Assembly (NCBI GenBank): GCA_902788605.1
Contig: CADAKX010000009.1
Location: 1-64,000, forward strand
Source: an uncultured Prevotellaceae bacterium
Lineage (GTDB): Bacteria; Bacteroidota; Bacteroidia; Bacteroidales; Bacteroidaceae
Reading direction: 5' to 3'
Length of the DNA: 64,000 bases
The translations under genes were made by a program, and so were the position numbers. Under the pieces are notes generated by a model. The model was not told where the DNA came from, ran no database searches, and worked only from the letters and a program-made list of their open reading frames with translations. Every line of letters begins with the position of its first letter. The stretch's first letter is position 1. This document shows positions 17,142 to 25,814 of this stretch, piece by piece.

Positions 17142-17896
17142 TATTCCTCGCCTATTTCTTCCTTAATCCAGTCGTAGCCGTGCTCCTGAATCTGTACGGC
17201 TAGCTCAGGACCACCAGTCTTCACGATGCGGCCCTTGTAGAGCACATGTACAAACTGAGGCTTAATCATCTCGAGCAGACGGTCGTAGTGGGTAATGACG
17301 ATGCAAGAGGTCTCAGGTGTCTGCAGTTTGTTGACACCCTCAGCCACAATACGCATGGCATCCACGTCAAGACCTGAGTCAGTCTCGTCAAGAATGCTCA
17401 GTTTGGGCTCCAACATAGCCATCTGGAATATCTCGTTGCGCTTCTTCTCACCACCGCTGAAACCCTCGTTAACCGAGCGGTTAGCCAGCTTTGAGTCGAG
17501 TTCAACAATCTTACGCTTTTCGCGCTGCAGCTTCAGGAATTCGGCAGCGTTCATGGGCTCCAGTCCCTGATACTTGCGCTTCTCGTTGATAGCAGCCTTC
17601 ATAAAGTTAGTCATCGATACGCCAGGAATCTCAACGGGATACTGGAACGAGAGGAACAAACCCTCGTTGGCACGGTCCTCAGGCTTCATCTCCAGCAGGT
17701 TCTTACCGTTGAAGAAAGCCTCGCCCTCGGTTACCTCATACTGGGGATTACCCACGAGCACAGCACTCAGAGTGCTCTTGCCCGAACCGTTAGGGCCCAT
17801 AATAGCGTGAGTCTCACCATCCTTGATTACCAGATCAATGCCTTTTAATATTTCTTTTTCGCCTATACGGGCATGAAGATTACGTACTTCTAACAT
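17141..17896 (-). CDS. sufC: Fe-S assembly ATPase SufC
   Basis: A 251-aa ABC-type ATPase. The Walker A motif GPNGSGKST (about 35-43), the signature FSGGEKKRNE, a Walker B segment LSILDETDSGLD and the switch histidine in CIVITHYDR are all present. It powers the SufBCD scaffold in the cytoplasm. It has its own promoter 26 bases upstream and is followed directly by sufD. Confidence 0.96.
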   Translation of the reverse strand: MLEVRNLHARIGEKEILKGIDLVIKDGETHAIMGPNGSGKSTLSAVLVGNPQYEVTEGEAFFNGKNLLEMKPEDRANEGLFLSFQYPVEIPGVSMTNFMKAAINEKRKYQGLEPMNAAEFLKLQREKRKIVELDSKLANRSVNEGFSGGEKKRNEIFQMAMLEPKLSILDETDSGLDVDAMRIVAEGVNKLQTPETSCIVITHYDRLLEMIKPQFVHVLYKGRIVKTGGPELAVQIQEHGYDWIKEEIGEE

Positions 17897-17921
17897 GATG
17901 TTTCTTGATAAATATTGCCTG

Positions 17922-17929
17922 CAAAATTA
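17922..17929 (-). promoter_or_regulatory. -7 box of sufC-sufD
   Basis: TAATTTTG followed by CAGGC on the minus strand, 26 bases before the sufC ATG. It shows that sufCD no longer depend on a promoter shared with sufB. Confidence 0.7.
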
Positions 17930-17980
17930 CTAATTTTTCACGAAACAATTGTCTTTTAGTTAGTTAATTTATCCTTTCTC

Positions 17981-18016
17981 AAAACAAAAAAGGACTGTTC
18001 TTTCGCAGAACAGTCC
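17981..18016 (-). terminator. Terminator after the Omp28-like gene
   Basis: GGACTGTTC (17992-18000) and GAACAGTCC (18008-18016) form a perfect 9-bp stem with a 7-base loop. On the minus strand TTTTTTGTTTT follows. Confidence 0.9.
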
Positions 18017-18040
18017 CCTGGCTTACCACAAAAAAGCTAA

Positions 18041-19906
18041 TCAATACTGTACTTTTGATTTAATCATGGTGCCATCGGAGAGTGTATTTACCCTCACATA
18101 AATGCCATGACGGGGATGGACAACATGATGACCATTCAAATCGTAGAGCTCGCTTTTTACCACAGAACGAACAGGCTCTACTTCAGGCTGACCGACAGCC
18201 GTCGATGAAGCCTGACCGACACGTGCTTTGTTGGCATTCAGAATAGAATCTGTGTTTTTATCAAACAACAGGGCTACCACCACCAGGTTGTTTTTGTCCT
18301 GAACAATCTTTTCACCACTTGTATTTCGGATTTGACGGATATCGAACTGATAACTGACGCTTTGTGGCAAATCAGCCACTATAGGTGCTTGCAAAGAGTT
18401 CTCAATACCAGAAACGCCAGAGCGATCAATAATGACGAAATTAAAAGTCAGTCCAGAAACATAGGAACCACCATTGACAAACTCATCCATGGATGATGGC
18501 CAGCCAGATTCACCCGTATAGTAATTGGCTTGTCGCCAATTGCCAGACGTGCCCTTCAGGCCATCGCTGAGCAGCACAAAGCCAACCTCATAAGGACAGT
18601 CCTCACGCTCTACGGGAAAGGACACACAGGCTGTGGCCGTCAGAAGACTATCCTCTGTCCATTGTGAGAAAACATCCACCTCGGCTGGTGCCATGATGTT
18701 ACAATAGAGTTCCCAAGCGGTCTCAATGCCCCACGTCTTTCCAGAACCGTTACCGCTGAATGCATCAACAGGAGTCACACGATCCAGAAAAGCTGCCGGA
18801 AAGCCTGACACGTTATTCGGATACTGTGATGTGGACATAATCTCCATCGGATCCCTGTTGTGATAAGAAATACCTATAAAATCGTCTGGATGCAGACGGT
18901 TCATCTCTTCCAGTCCAACAAATCCGCGAGGACAGTAGCCACACCATGTACCTGTATATTCCTCCAGCACCGCACGGTGTTTTGGCAGTGTATGGTAGAG
19001 ATTGGCTAAGCCTTTTCCCTGATGTGCAGGATCAACATTATCAACACCATTTACCTTGGTTATATCAATCACAACAGGAAAAGCACCTTTCTCAGCCACA
19101 GCGGGAAGAACAACCTCGAAAGAAGTGGAACGGCCAAAGATTCCTGGCAGACTATTTGCACCCAGATCAACATGCTGAGAACCTTCCTGACCGGCAATGG
19201 TGTAGGTATAATCAAAAGACTGCACTCCCCGCGCGCCATGGTTGATAATCTCTGCTTTAATGGTGTTGGTCTGACCCGTACGCCCTTTTATCTCTACCAC
19301 TTTACCCACACCAGCAGCGAAATCCAGAATCTGGTCGCCCTCAAGCACAACCTGAAGAGCAAGGCTGCCTTCCTCTGCCGACAAATCATGCCAAGCAGTA
19401 CGGAACACATCAGAAGAATGGAGAAGGAAGCCTTCTGAAGACACTTGACGGCTAAGCACAATAGGTTTCTTGGCCGGGCTGCCTGCTTCTACTTTTACAG
19501 AATAGCCTACATATACTCCTGACTCGGTAATGGTATAGGGTTCGGCAAAAGCCACCTCTGTATAACCTTTCTTAGGGGTGAACTCCTGTGTAGCTATATC
19601 AGGGGTCTGCATGCGTTGACTCTTAATGACTGGCAAAACCTGCGACAGCCACACCTTACCGTTACTAAGACCGGACGAGAAGGGGAATGTGACACGTATT
19701 GCCTTAATCTTCATACCCACAAGAGCAGGATCGACAATATGCTGTGAGACATCATAGGTCTCTGCTTTCGTTGAATTAGTTCCAAAGGCTATTACACTAT
19801 CACCTCGGCTATAAACAATCTCTTTAGCAGCCATCATCCTTGATGCGCCACCAAAAAGGAGCGCACCAAGGATGATTAGAGAAAATAAAATATTTCTTTT
19901 CATCAT
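18041..19906 (-). CDS. Omp28-like secreted thioredoxin-fold protein
   Basis: About 621 aa counted from the MMKRN start. A few more in-frame codons lie upstream, but the signal peptide begins at MKRNILFSLIILGALL. The first half (to about residue 290) is beta-rich. The second part has the Omp28 pattern EEYTGTWCGYCPRGFVGLEEM, a thioredoxin-like fold with a CGYC pair, followed by GISYHNRDPM and GFPAAFLDRV. The C-terminus (ELYDLNGHHV, then HGIYVRVN) is a sorting-like domain. It lies about 30 bases after a second secreted gene and ends at a strong terminator. It may assist oxidative folding or redox at the cell surface; that role is inferred. Confidence 0.75.
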   Translation of the reverse strand: MMKRNILFSLIILGALLFGGASRMMAAKEIVYSRGDSVIAFGTNSTKAETYDVSQHIVDPALVGMKIKAIRVTFPFSSGLSNGKVWLSQVLPVIKSQRMQTPDIATQEFTPKKGYTEVAFAEPYTITESGVYVGYSVKVEAGSPAKKPIVLSRQVSSEGFLLHSSDVFRTAWHDLSAEEGSLALQVVLEGDQILDFAAGVGKVVEIKGRTGQTNTIKAEIINHGARGVQSFDYTYTIAGQEGSQHVDLGANSLPGIFGRSTSFEVVLPAVAEKGAFPVVIDITKVNGVDNVDPAHQGKGLANLYHTLPKHRAVLEEYTGTWCGYCPRGFVGLEEMNRLHPDDFIGISYHNRDPMEIMSTSQYPNNVSGFPAAFLDRVTPVDAFSGNGSGKTWGIETAWELYCNIMAPAEVDVFSQWTEDSLLTATACVSFPVEREDCPYEVGFVLLSDGLKGTSGNWRQANYYTGESGWPSSMDEFVNGGSYVSGLTFNFVIIDRSGVSGIENSLQAPIVADLPQSVSYQFDIRQIRNTSGEKIVQDKNNLVVVALLFDKNTDSILNANKARVGQASSTAVGQPEVEPVRSVVKSELYDLNGHHVVHPRHGIYVRVNTLSDGTMIKSKVQY

Positions 19907-19937
19907 GAACACGAACATCATATACTATGGTCTGCGG

Positions 19938-21680
19938 TTATTTTCTGAAGATCGTCTTGCTGCGACGAACACCATCGGCAGTGGTTATTTGTTTAATCAC
20001 CAGTCCCTTTGTCTTGTTACTTACCTGACGACCTGCGGCATCGAAATAACTAATACGCTCCGTATTGGATTGATTGGCAGCCGACTGAATAGCAGCGGTC
20101 CCACCGCTCGGATCTACCTTCTCAATCTGACCGGTAGTAATATCATAGTAAACAATATGAGAACGACGTTCCTCACCAGCTCCGCGATAGATGGTCTGAA
20201 TACCAACGTTCTTTGCAGGCTCGAAATAGAGTGTGAAGAAACTGGTATAGATATCGTAACTGGGATCGTACCATCCATAAGGAATCTCTACCATTTCTTG
20301 GGTCAAACCAGAATAATCGTCAGGACTGAAAATCAAGGGCTCGTCATCCACATAGGCCTGCCAAGACAGTTTCTCTGGCACGATAAAACCGCCATCTACA
20401 TCAGTGGCCTGTATGGTGAACTGTAATGCGTTATATCCCCACTGATTATAGGTGGCATTATAATTGGTGATTACAGGGTCGGCAGGGGTAGCAGGAGTCT
20501 CTTCATAGAAATAGAATTTAGGCGCACGCAGAGCTGTCAGATAAAGACGCGCTGTTTTCTTGCCGACATTGATTACGAAAGCATCGCCTGTACTGAACGA
20601 ACGTGTTTCGGCATCATAGTCAAATACCAATTCGTCGATAACCTTGGCCGTTTCATACTCCTGACCAGTGCCTTCGTCTGTCACCGTGTAATACTGCTGA
20701 CCAGTAAAGAAGAGATGATACATGCTGGCATAGGTGCCTAAATACTGACCACTCTTGAACGTCAGTTTATCTCCTTCAATAGTACCCTTGATATAGGTTG
20801 CGGCATCATATACATTCAGATAGACGTCATTACCTACAAAGGCCACCTTGACCTGCTCGGATGTTGGTGTGCCATTGGCATTGATATAGTCAACGGTAAT
20901 TGTTTCAAGATTAGCTCCTTCTGGCAGCACTACCTTGGTTTCAGTCAATGCCTCGAAATGCAGGTTCCAATTGGTATTACCTTCCCATGTGAAGGTGGTA
21001 CCATCGGTGGTATAGACTGCTCCAAGTGCATAATGACCTTCTTCATAGGGATTCGTATTATCTTCTATGCTGCTCAGCACACCATTGCTATAGAGCAGTT
21101 TGATATCAGTGTCACCTGTAGCCTCAACAAACCGGCCTTCGCCAGTGGTTTTATCGGTATATTCCCAAACGAGTTTGGTGAGATAATAGTCATACACGGC
21201 ATCACTTCCCTCGCGCTGATCGATGAGCTGACGATGAATAACAATGGTATCGCCTTCTCCACGCTCAGCTTTTACCCAGCTGTCTGCTGAGAGATTGGTG
21301 GGCAGATTAAAGATATAGATGTTGCCATCTTCACCCTCTACAATCTTTCCCACGCCGCCATCAGTAGTCACATCCATCAAGCCATAGATCCAGTTACGTG
21401 TATAACCACCATAGCTTGTTATCATATTGTCGAGGAGTGTTCCGGCGGGTTGTTGCTTGATAATGGTAGAAGCATCGGCATTGGCTCGACGACTCTTCTG
21501 CGAGGTCTTGAATTGGTAATCCGGCCCAATCTGGGGTTTAACAAACTGAAAAGGAGTGGTTGATAACTGTTGAGGATTGAAAGCATCCAATACCTTTGAT
21601 TGACCACTTGTTACAGACTGTGCTGCAACAGAAAGGATTGCCATAAAAATGACAAGTTGAAGTGTAAAGAGTCTCTTCAT
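19938..21680 (-). CDS. Large secreted protein paired with the Omp28-like gene
   Basis: A 580-aa protein with a signal peptide (1-20) and an extended beta-rich body containing many aromatic and Asp/Thr-rich strands (GGYTRNWIYGLMDVTTDGG; YNQWGYNALQFTIQATDVDG). It ends with the sorting-like pattern ISYFDAAGRQVSNKTKGLVI, then a basic tail. I know similar Prevotella proteins only as hypothetical surface proteins and assign no function. It has its own promoter with a leader of about 70 bases and is the first gene of a two-gene unit with the Omp28-like protein, inserted between sufB and sufC. Confidence 0.7.
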   Translation of the reverse strand: MKRLFTLQLVIFMAILSVAAQSVTSGQSKVLDAFNPQQLSTTPFQFVKPQIGPDYQFKTSQKSRRANADASTIIKQQPAGTLLDNMITSYGGYTRNWIYGLMDVTTDGGVGKIVEGEDGNIYIFNLPTNLSADSWVKAERGEGDTIVIHRQLIDQREGSDAVYDYYLTKLVWEYTDKTTGEGRFVEATGDTDIKLLYSNGVLSSIEDNTNPYEEGHYALGAVYTTDGTTFTWEGNTNWNLHFEALTETKVVLPEGANLETITVDYINANGTPTSEQVKVAFVGNDVYLNVYDAATYIKGTIEGDKLTFKSGQYLGTYASMYHLFFTGQQYYTVTDEGTGQEYETAKVIDELVFDYDAETRSFSTGDAFVINVGKKTARLYLTALRAPKFYFYEETPATPADPVITNYNATYNQWGYNALQFTIQATDVDGGFIVPEKLSWQAYVDDEPLIFSPDDYSGLTQEMVEIPYGWYDPSYDIYTSFFTLYFEPAKNVGIQTIYRGAGEERRSHIVYYDITTGQIEKVDPSGGTAAIQSAANQSNTERISYFDAAGRQVSNKTKGLVIKQITTADGVRRSKTIFRK

Positions 21681-21752
21681 ACGTAAAAATCTTTTTAATG
21701 AAAATAATCAGAACTAAATACTATCGTTATAACCATCTGTCAAGTTTGGGTG

Positions 21753-21760
21753 CAAAGTTA
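21753..21760 (-). promoter_or_regulatory. -7 box of the two-gene secreted unit
   Basis: TAACTTTG followed by CACCC on the minus strand, 72 bases before the ATG at 21680. Confidence 0.7.
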
Positions 21761-21873
21761 TAATAAATTGTTATAATAACAATCATTCTAATAGCAAATT
21801 TGCATGTTTTTTAAGAAAATACCATCTCTTTGGTATAGATTTTGTATAAAAAATGTATTATTTTAAAGAATGC

Positions 21874-21919
21874 TCAAAAAAGAAATGCCAAGCACCACTG
21901 TTTCTATGGTGCTTGGCAT
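21874..21919 (-). terminator. Terminator after the NCS2 permease gene
   Basis: ATGCCAAGCACCA (21885-21897) pairs with TGGTGCTTGGCAT (21907-21919), a 13-bp stem. On the minus strand TTCTTTTTT follows. It ends the sufB-permease unit. Confidence 0.9.
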
Positions 21920-21947
21920 GACCTTACTTATATACTTATATCTAAGT

Positions 21948-23255
21948 CTATAGGAATGCGTAGCGACAGATGAAAAGGACAGCCAGAAGAATCGTTGCCC
22001 AGTTAATGTTGTTACGCTCGTCCTTATCTTTGAGTGTGCCTGACAGCAGATGGATGAGTACATACGAGATAACACCCATCAGGATACCATCAGAGATGCT
22101 ATAGGTAAGTGGCATCATCACGATACACACAAAGCAAGGAATGGCAGTAACATAATCGCTGAAGTCAACCTTACGGATGTCGTGCATCATCATCACACCA
22201 ACCAGAATCAGCGCTGCAGCTGTAGCCTGCGAAGGGATAGCCAAGAACAGGGGAGCAAAGAGCAATGCTACTGCAAAGCAAATCGCTGTTGTCAAGCTAG
22301 TAAGACCAGAACGTCCGCCCACGTTTACACCCGATGCACTCTCTACATAAGTAGTTACTGTTGAGGTTCCCAACATGGCACCCACGGTGGTACCGATAGC
22401 GTCGGCCATAAAGGCCTGATTCAGATTCTTTACGTTACCGTCATCATCTACCATTCCGGCACGATTTGATACGCCAATCAGGGTACCGATAGTGTCGAAC
22501 ATATCGATAAACAGGAAGGTGAGCACCACTACCACCATATCTACTGTAAAGATGTTGTGGAATTCAAACTGCCAGAAGATGGGGCTGATTGATGGAGGTG
22601 CAGACATGATGCCTGTATAGTTGGTAACGCCCAAGGGGATGCCCACGATGGTTGTCACCAGAATACCAATGAGCAGCGAGCCAGTCACCTTTCTCACCAG
22701 CAGGGCGGCTGTGAGGAGAATGCCGAATATAGCCAGCAGCACTGCAGGATCGTGCAAGTCGCCCAGCGTAATGAACGTAGCCTCAGACGAACTGACAATG
22801 CCAGCGCCCTTCAGTCCCACAAAGGCAATAAACAAGCCGATACCTGGACTGATGGCACGACGCAATATCAATGGTATGGCGTTAACAATATGTTTGCGCA
22901 AGCCCGTAATGGTAAGCAGGATAAATATCAATCCCTCGATCAATACGGCTGTAAGTGCAAACTGCCAGGTGTACCCCATGGTAAGCACTACGGTAAATGC
23001 AAAGAATGCATTCAGACCCATACCAGGTGCCAAAGCAAAAGGCAATTTGGCATAGATGGCCATAACCAACGTACCTACAACAGCTGCGACACATGTGGTG
23101 GTGAATACTGCCCCAGCATCCATACCGGTTGCTGAGAGAATGCTTGGGTTAACGGCTAAGATGTAAGCCATGGTTAAAAAGGTGGTAATACCACCAATCA
23201 CCTCCTTGCGCAAAGTCATTGTGGAGGCATCAAATCCAAATAATTTCTGAAGCAT
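21948..23255 (-). CDS. NCS2 family purine/pyrimidine permease (AzgA-like)
   Basis: A 435-aa inner-membrane protein with about 12-14 hydrophobic segments. Family motifs near the start are TTFLTMAYILAVNPSIL and GMGLNAFFAF, and later DMFDTIGTLIGVSNRAGMVD and GTSTVTTYVESASGV, as in AzgA-type xanthine/hypoxanthine/guanine transporters. The substrate is probably a purine base taken up with protons. It starts 12 bases after sufB and so is likely on the sufB transcript, an unusual partner for iron-sulphur assembly. Confidence 0.88.
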   Translation of the reverse strand: MLQKLFGFDASTMTLRKEVIGGITTFLTMAYILAVNPSILSATGMDAGAVFTTTCVAAVVGTLVMAIYAKLPFALAPGMGLNAFFAFTVVLTMGYTWQFALTAVLIEGLIFILLTITGLRKHIVNAIPLILRRAISPGIGLFIAFVGLKGAGIVSSSEATFITLGDLHDPAVLLAIFGILLTAALLVRKVTGSLLIGILVTTIVGIPLGVTNYTGIMSAPPSISPIFWQFEFHNIFTVDMVVVVLTFLFIDMFDTIGTLIGVSNRAGMVDDDGNVKNLNQAFMADAIGTTVGAMLGTSTVTTYVESASGVNVGGRSGLTSLTTAICFAVALLFAPLFLAIPSQATAAALILVGVMMMHDIRKVDFSDYVTAIPCFVCIVMMPLTYSISDGILMGVISYVLIHLLSGTLKDKDERNNINWATILLAVLFICRYAFL

Positions 23256-23267
23256 ATCGTTTTTAAT

Positions 23268-24713
23268 TTATCCAACAGTTCCTTCTAATGATACTGATAG
23301 TAGTTTCTGGGCCTCAACGGCAAACTCCATAGGCAACTTCTGCAGCACCTCCTTGGCATAACCGTTAACAATCAATCCAACGGCCTGCTCGGTGGGAATA
23401 CCGCGCTGGTTGCAATAGAAGAGCTGGTCTTCCGAAATCTTCGAGGTGGTAGCCTCATGCTCAAAGACTGCCGTATCGTTGTGCACATCCATATAGGGGA
23501 AGGTATGTGCGCCACAGTCAGAGCCCAGCAATAGCGAGTCGCAGCTTGAGTAGTTACGGGCATTGTCGGCAGTTGATGCTGCACGCACCAGTCCGCGATA
23601 CGAATTCTGTGAATGGCCGGCCGAGATTCCCTTCGAGATAATCGTGCTCTTAGTGTTCTTACCCAAATGGATCATCTTCGTGCCAGTATCGGCCTCCTGA
23701 TAATTGTTGGTCACGGCCACCGAATAGAACTCAGCCTGCGAGTTGTCACCTCTTAATATACACGAGGGATACTTCCAGGTGATAGCACTACCCGTCTCCA
23801 CCTGCGTCCACGACAACTTCGAATCGACACCACGCAGGTCGCCACGCTTCGTCACCAGATTCAGCACGCCGCCCTTACCGTTCTCGTCGCCAGGATACCA
23901 GTTCTGAACGGTCGAGTACTTCACCTCGGCACGGTTCATCACAATAATCTCAACGATAGCGGCATGCAATTGGTTCTCGTCGCGCATGGGAGCCGTACAA
24001 CCTTCAAGATAGCTCACATAGGCATCATCGTCGGCAATAATCAACGTGCGCTCAAACTGACCTGTGTTTCTGGCGTTGATACGGAAATACGAACTCAGCT
24101 CCATGGGACAGCGAACGCCCTTGGGAATATATACAAACGAACCATCGCTGAACACAGCCGAATTGAGTGCTGCAAAGAAGTTATCCTTGTAAGGCACCAC
24201 CGTACCCAAGTACTGGCGCACCAGGTCGGGATGCTCTTTGATGGCATCGCCAATCGAACAGAAGATAACACCTTTTTCGCGCAGTTTTTCTTTAAAGGTG
24301 GTCTTCACCGACACGCTATCCATGATGGCATCAACAGCGGTATTGCCACTCAGGGCCAGGCGCTCTTCCAAAGGAATACCTAACTTATCGAAGGTCTTTT
24401 CCAACTCTGGGTCAATCTTGCCGTCGCCTTCGGGCTTCTTGGCCAATGGGTCGGCATAGTAGCTAATGGCCTGATAGTCAATCTCTGGCACGTGCACATG
24501 GCCCCACTTTGGTTCCTGCTGCTCTTTCCAGTAGCGGAACGCCTTCAAGCGGAACTCGAGCATCCACTCGGGCTCCCCTTTCTTAGCAGAGATGAGGCGG
24601 ACCACATCCTCGTTGAGACCAACGGGGATGATTTCCGTGTGTATGTCCGTCGTAAAGCCAAACTCGTATTTCTGTTCGGCCACCTCTCGGACAAATTTAT
24701 TTTTTTCTTCCAT
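23268..24713 (-). CDS. sufB: Fe-S cluster assembly scaffold SufB
   Basis: A 481-aa core scaffold of the SUF system. Conserved stretches include [71 protein letters not shown] and [20 protein letters not shown]. The cysteines and the late Glu/His used in cluster assembly are within these. Length is normal. It has its own promoter, is followed by the NCS2 permease, and lies 5.4 kb upstream of sufC. Confidence 0.96.
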   Translation of the reverse strand: MEEKNKFVREVAEQKYEFGFTTDIHTEIIPVGLNEDVVRLISAKKGEPEWMLEFRLKAFRYWKEQQEPKWGHVHVPEIDYQAISYYADPLAKKPEGDGKIDPELEKTFDKLGIPLEERLALSGNTAVDAIMDSVSVKTTFKEKLREKGVIFCSIGDAIKEHPDLVRQYLGTVVPYKDNFFAALNSAVFSDGSFVYIPKGVRCPMELSSYFRINARNTGQFERTLIIADDDAYVSYLEGCTAPMRDENQLHAAIVEIIVMNRAEVKYSTVQNWYPGDENGKGGVLNLVTKRGDLRGVDSKLSWTQVETGSAITWKYPSCILRGDNSQAEFYSVAVTNNYQEADTGTKMIHLGKNTKSTIISKGISAGHSQNSYRGLVRAASTADNARNYSSCDSLLLGSDCGAHTFPYMDVHNDTAVFEHEATTSKISEDQLFYCNQRGIPTEQAVGLIVNGYAKEVLQKLPMEFAVEAQKLLSVSLEGTVG

Positions 24714-24732
24714 TACAATTCTTTTTCGCGTG

Positions 24733-24740
24733 CAAAATTA
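24733..24740 (-). promoter_or_regulatory. -7 box of sufB
   Basis: TAATTTTG followed by CACGC on the minus strand, 20 bases before the sufB ATG. Confidence 0.7.
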
Positions 24741-24777
24741 CGATAAAATGAGCGAAATTCTCGTCCTTTATGCCGCT

Positions 24778-25734
24778 TTATTTCAGATAGGACTGCAACA
24801 GTTGAGTGGCATCCTTACTGAGAAAGGGCGTAATCTTGTCGTAAGGAACGACAAAGGCTGGCATACCATCGGCATAGCAGGCTATCTCATACTGTCCATA
24901 GCAGAACAGCAGACCTTCACTGGTGGGGCAAGGCAGACCTGCAGGCAGGGGTATCTGATTCTTGGGACCGTCGAAGGGCAACTGCAGACGCTCAAACAAC
25001 TGAGCTGTCGTCATGGACTCATCGCCTGCTTCAGTATAATACTCCTTGAGACCTGCTATGAACAAGGGTTGCATATCGGCCACACGGGTAGTATCCACAA
25101 ACTGATTAACCACATGACCATCTTTCTTGTCGAAGGTGATAAAGCCATCACCACCCACACTGCCATGCGCACCGCCCATGAAAGTATAATCCTGCGAGAG
25201 ATAAACCACATAGTCCAACGTGTCGGCCGTCTTCACCAACTTATAGTCATACCCCCAGGAGGGCATATCGCTGATAATCGAGGCCCTTTGCTCTGCGGTG
25301 AACGTCGTATCTTCCTCCAGATAGCCAATGCGCTCGTTGATATCATTAGTCGACAGTCTATCCAAAAGACGCATTGTCTCCTTGAAGTAGTATGCCAACT
25401 GCTCGGAAGCCTCGCTGCTCTTTCCTCGATAGAGCGGATAAGAACGCTCTGACTCATAGGAGCCAACATAGCTCAGTCGGTCACCCACAAGATTCAGCAG
25501 ATAGCCTCGAATGGTCTCTGCGACGTCATCCTTGGCCTGGGGCAACTCAATGTCAATGGTCAGATAGGCATACTTGGCGGAGTCCACATAGTTAAAGCGC
25601 TCAACAGCCAACGTGTCGGCCACAAGCGTGCTGTCGGCCTCGCCGGAAGCAGCCTCCCCACCCTTCTTCTGCGAACAAGCACACATCAGTACTTGCGCCA
25701 CAATGAAAAGGACTATCAGATATGTTTTCTTCAT
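24778..25734 (-). CDS. DUF3298/RsiV-like lipoprotein
   Basis: A 318-aa protein with a lipoprotein signal (VAQVLMCAC, Cys at about 20). The C-terminal part has the DUF3298 features: YTFMGGAHGSVGGDGFITFDKKDG followed by PTSEGLLFCYGQYEIACYADG and FVVPYDKITPFLS. Such domains also occur in RsiV, which binds lysozyme in Firmicutes; that function cannot be assumed here. It lies downstream of infB, behind the infB hairpin, and no Bacteroidota promoter box was seen for it. It may be read from infB. Confidence 0.8.
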   Translation of the reverse strand: MKKTYLIVLFIVAQVLMCACSQKKGGEAASGEADSTLVADTLAVERFNYVDSAKYAYLTIDIELPQAKDDVAETIRGYLLNLVGDRLSYVGSYESERSYPLYRGKSSEASEQLAYYFKETMRLLDRLSTNDINERIGYLEEDTTFTAEQRASIISDMPSWGYDYKLVKTADTLDYVVYLSQDYTFMGGAHGSVGGDGFITFDKKDGHVVNQFVDTTRVADMQPLFIAGLKEYYTEAGDESMTTAQLFERLQLPFDGPKNQIPLPAGLPCPTSEGLLFCYGQYEIACYADGMPAFVVPYDKITPFLSKDATQLLQSYLK

Positions 25735-25764
25735 TTTACTATATCGGATGCTAAAAGCGATTAA

Positions 25765-25794
25765 AATCCCGAACAGCCAAAACCGTTCGGGATT
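25765..25794 (-). terminator. Hairpin after infB
   Basis: AATCCCGAAC (25765-25774) and GTTCGGGATT (25785-25794) form a 10-bp stem. On the minus strand TTTTAATCGC follows, a modest T-run, so readthrough into the DUF3298 gene is plausible. Confidence 0.7.
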
Positions 25795-25814
25795 CTCGTA
25801 TAGAATGTCTGATA

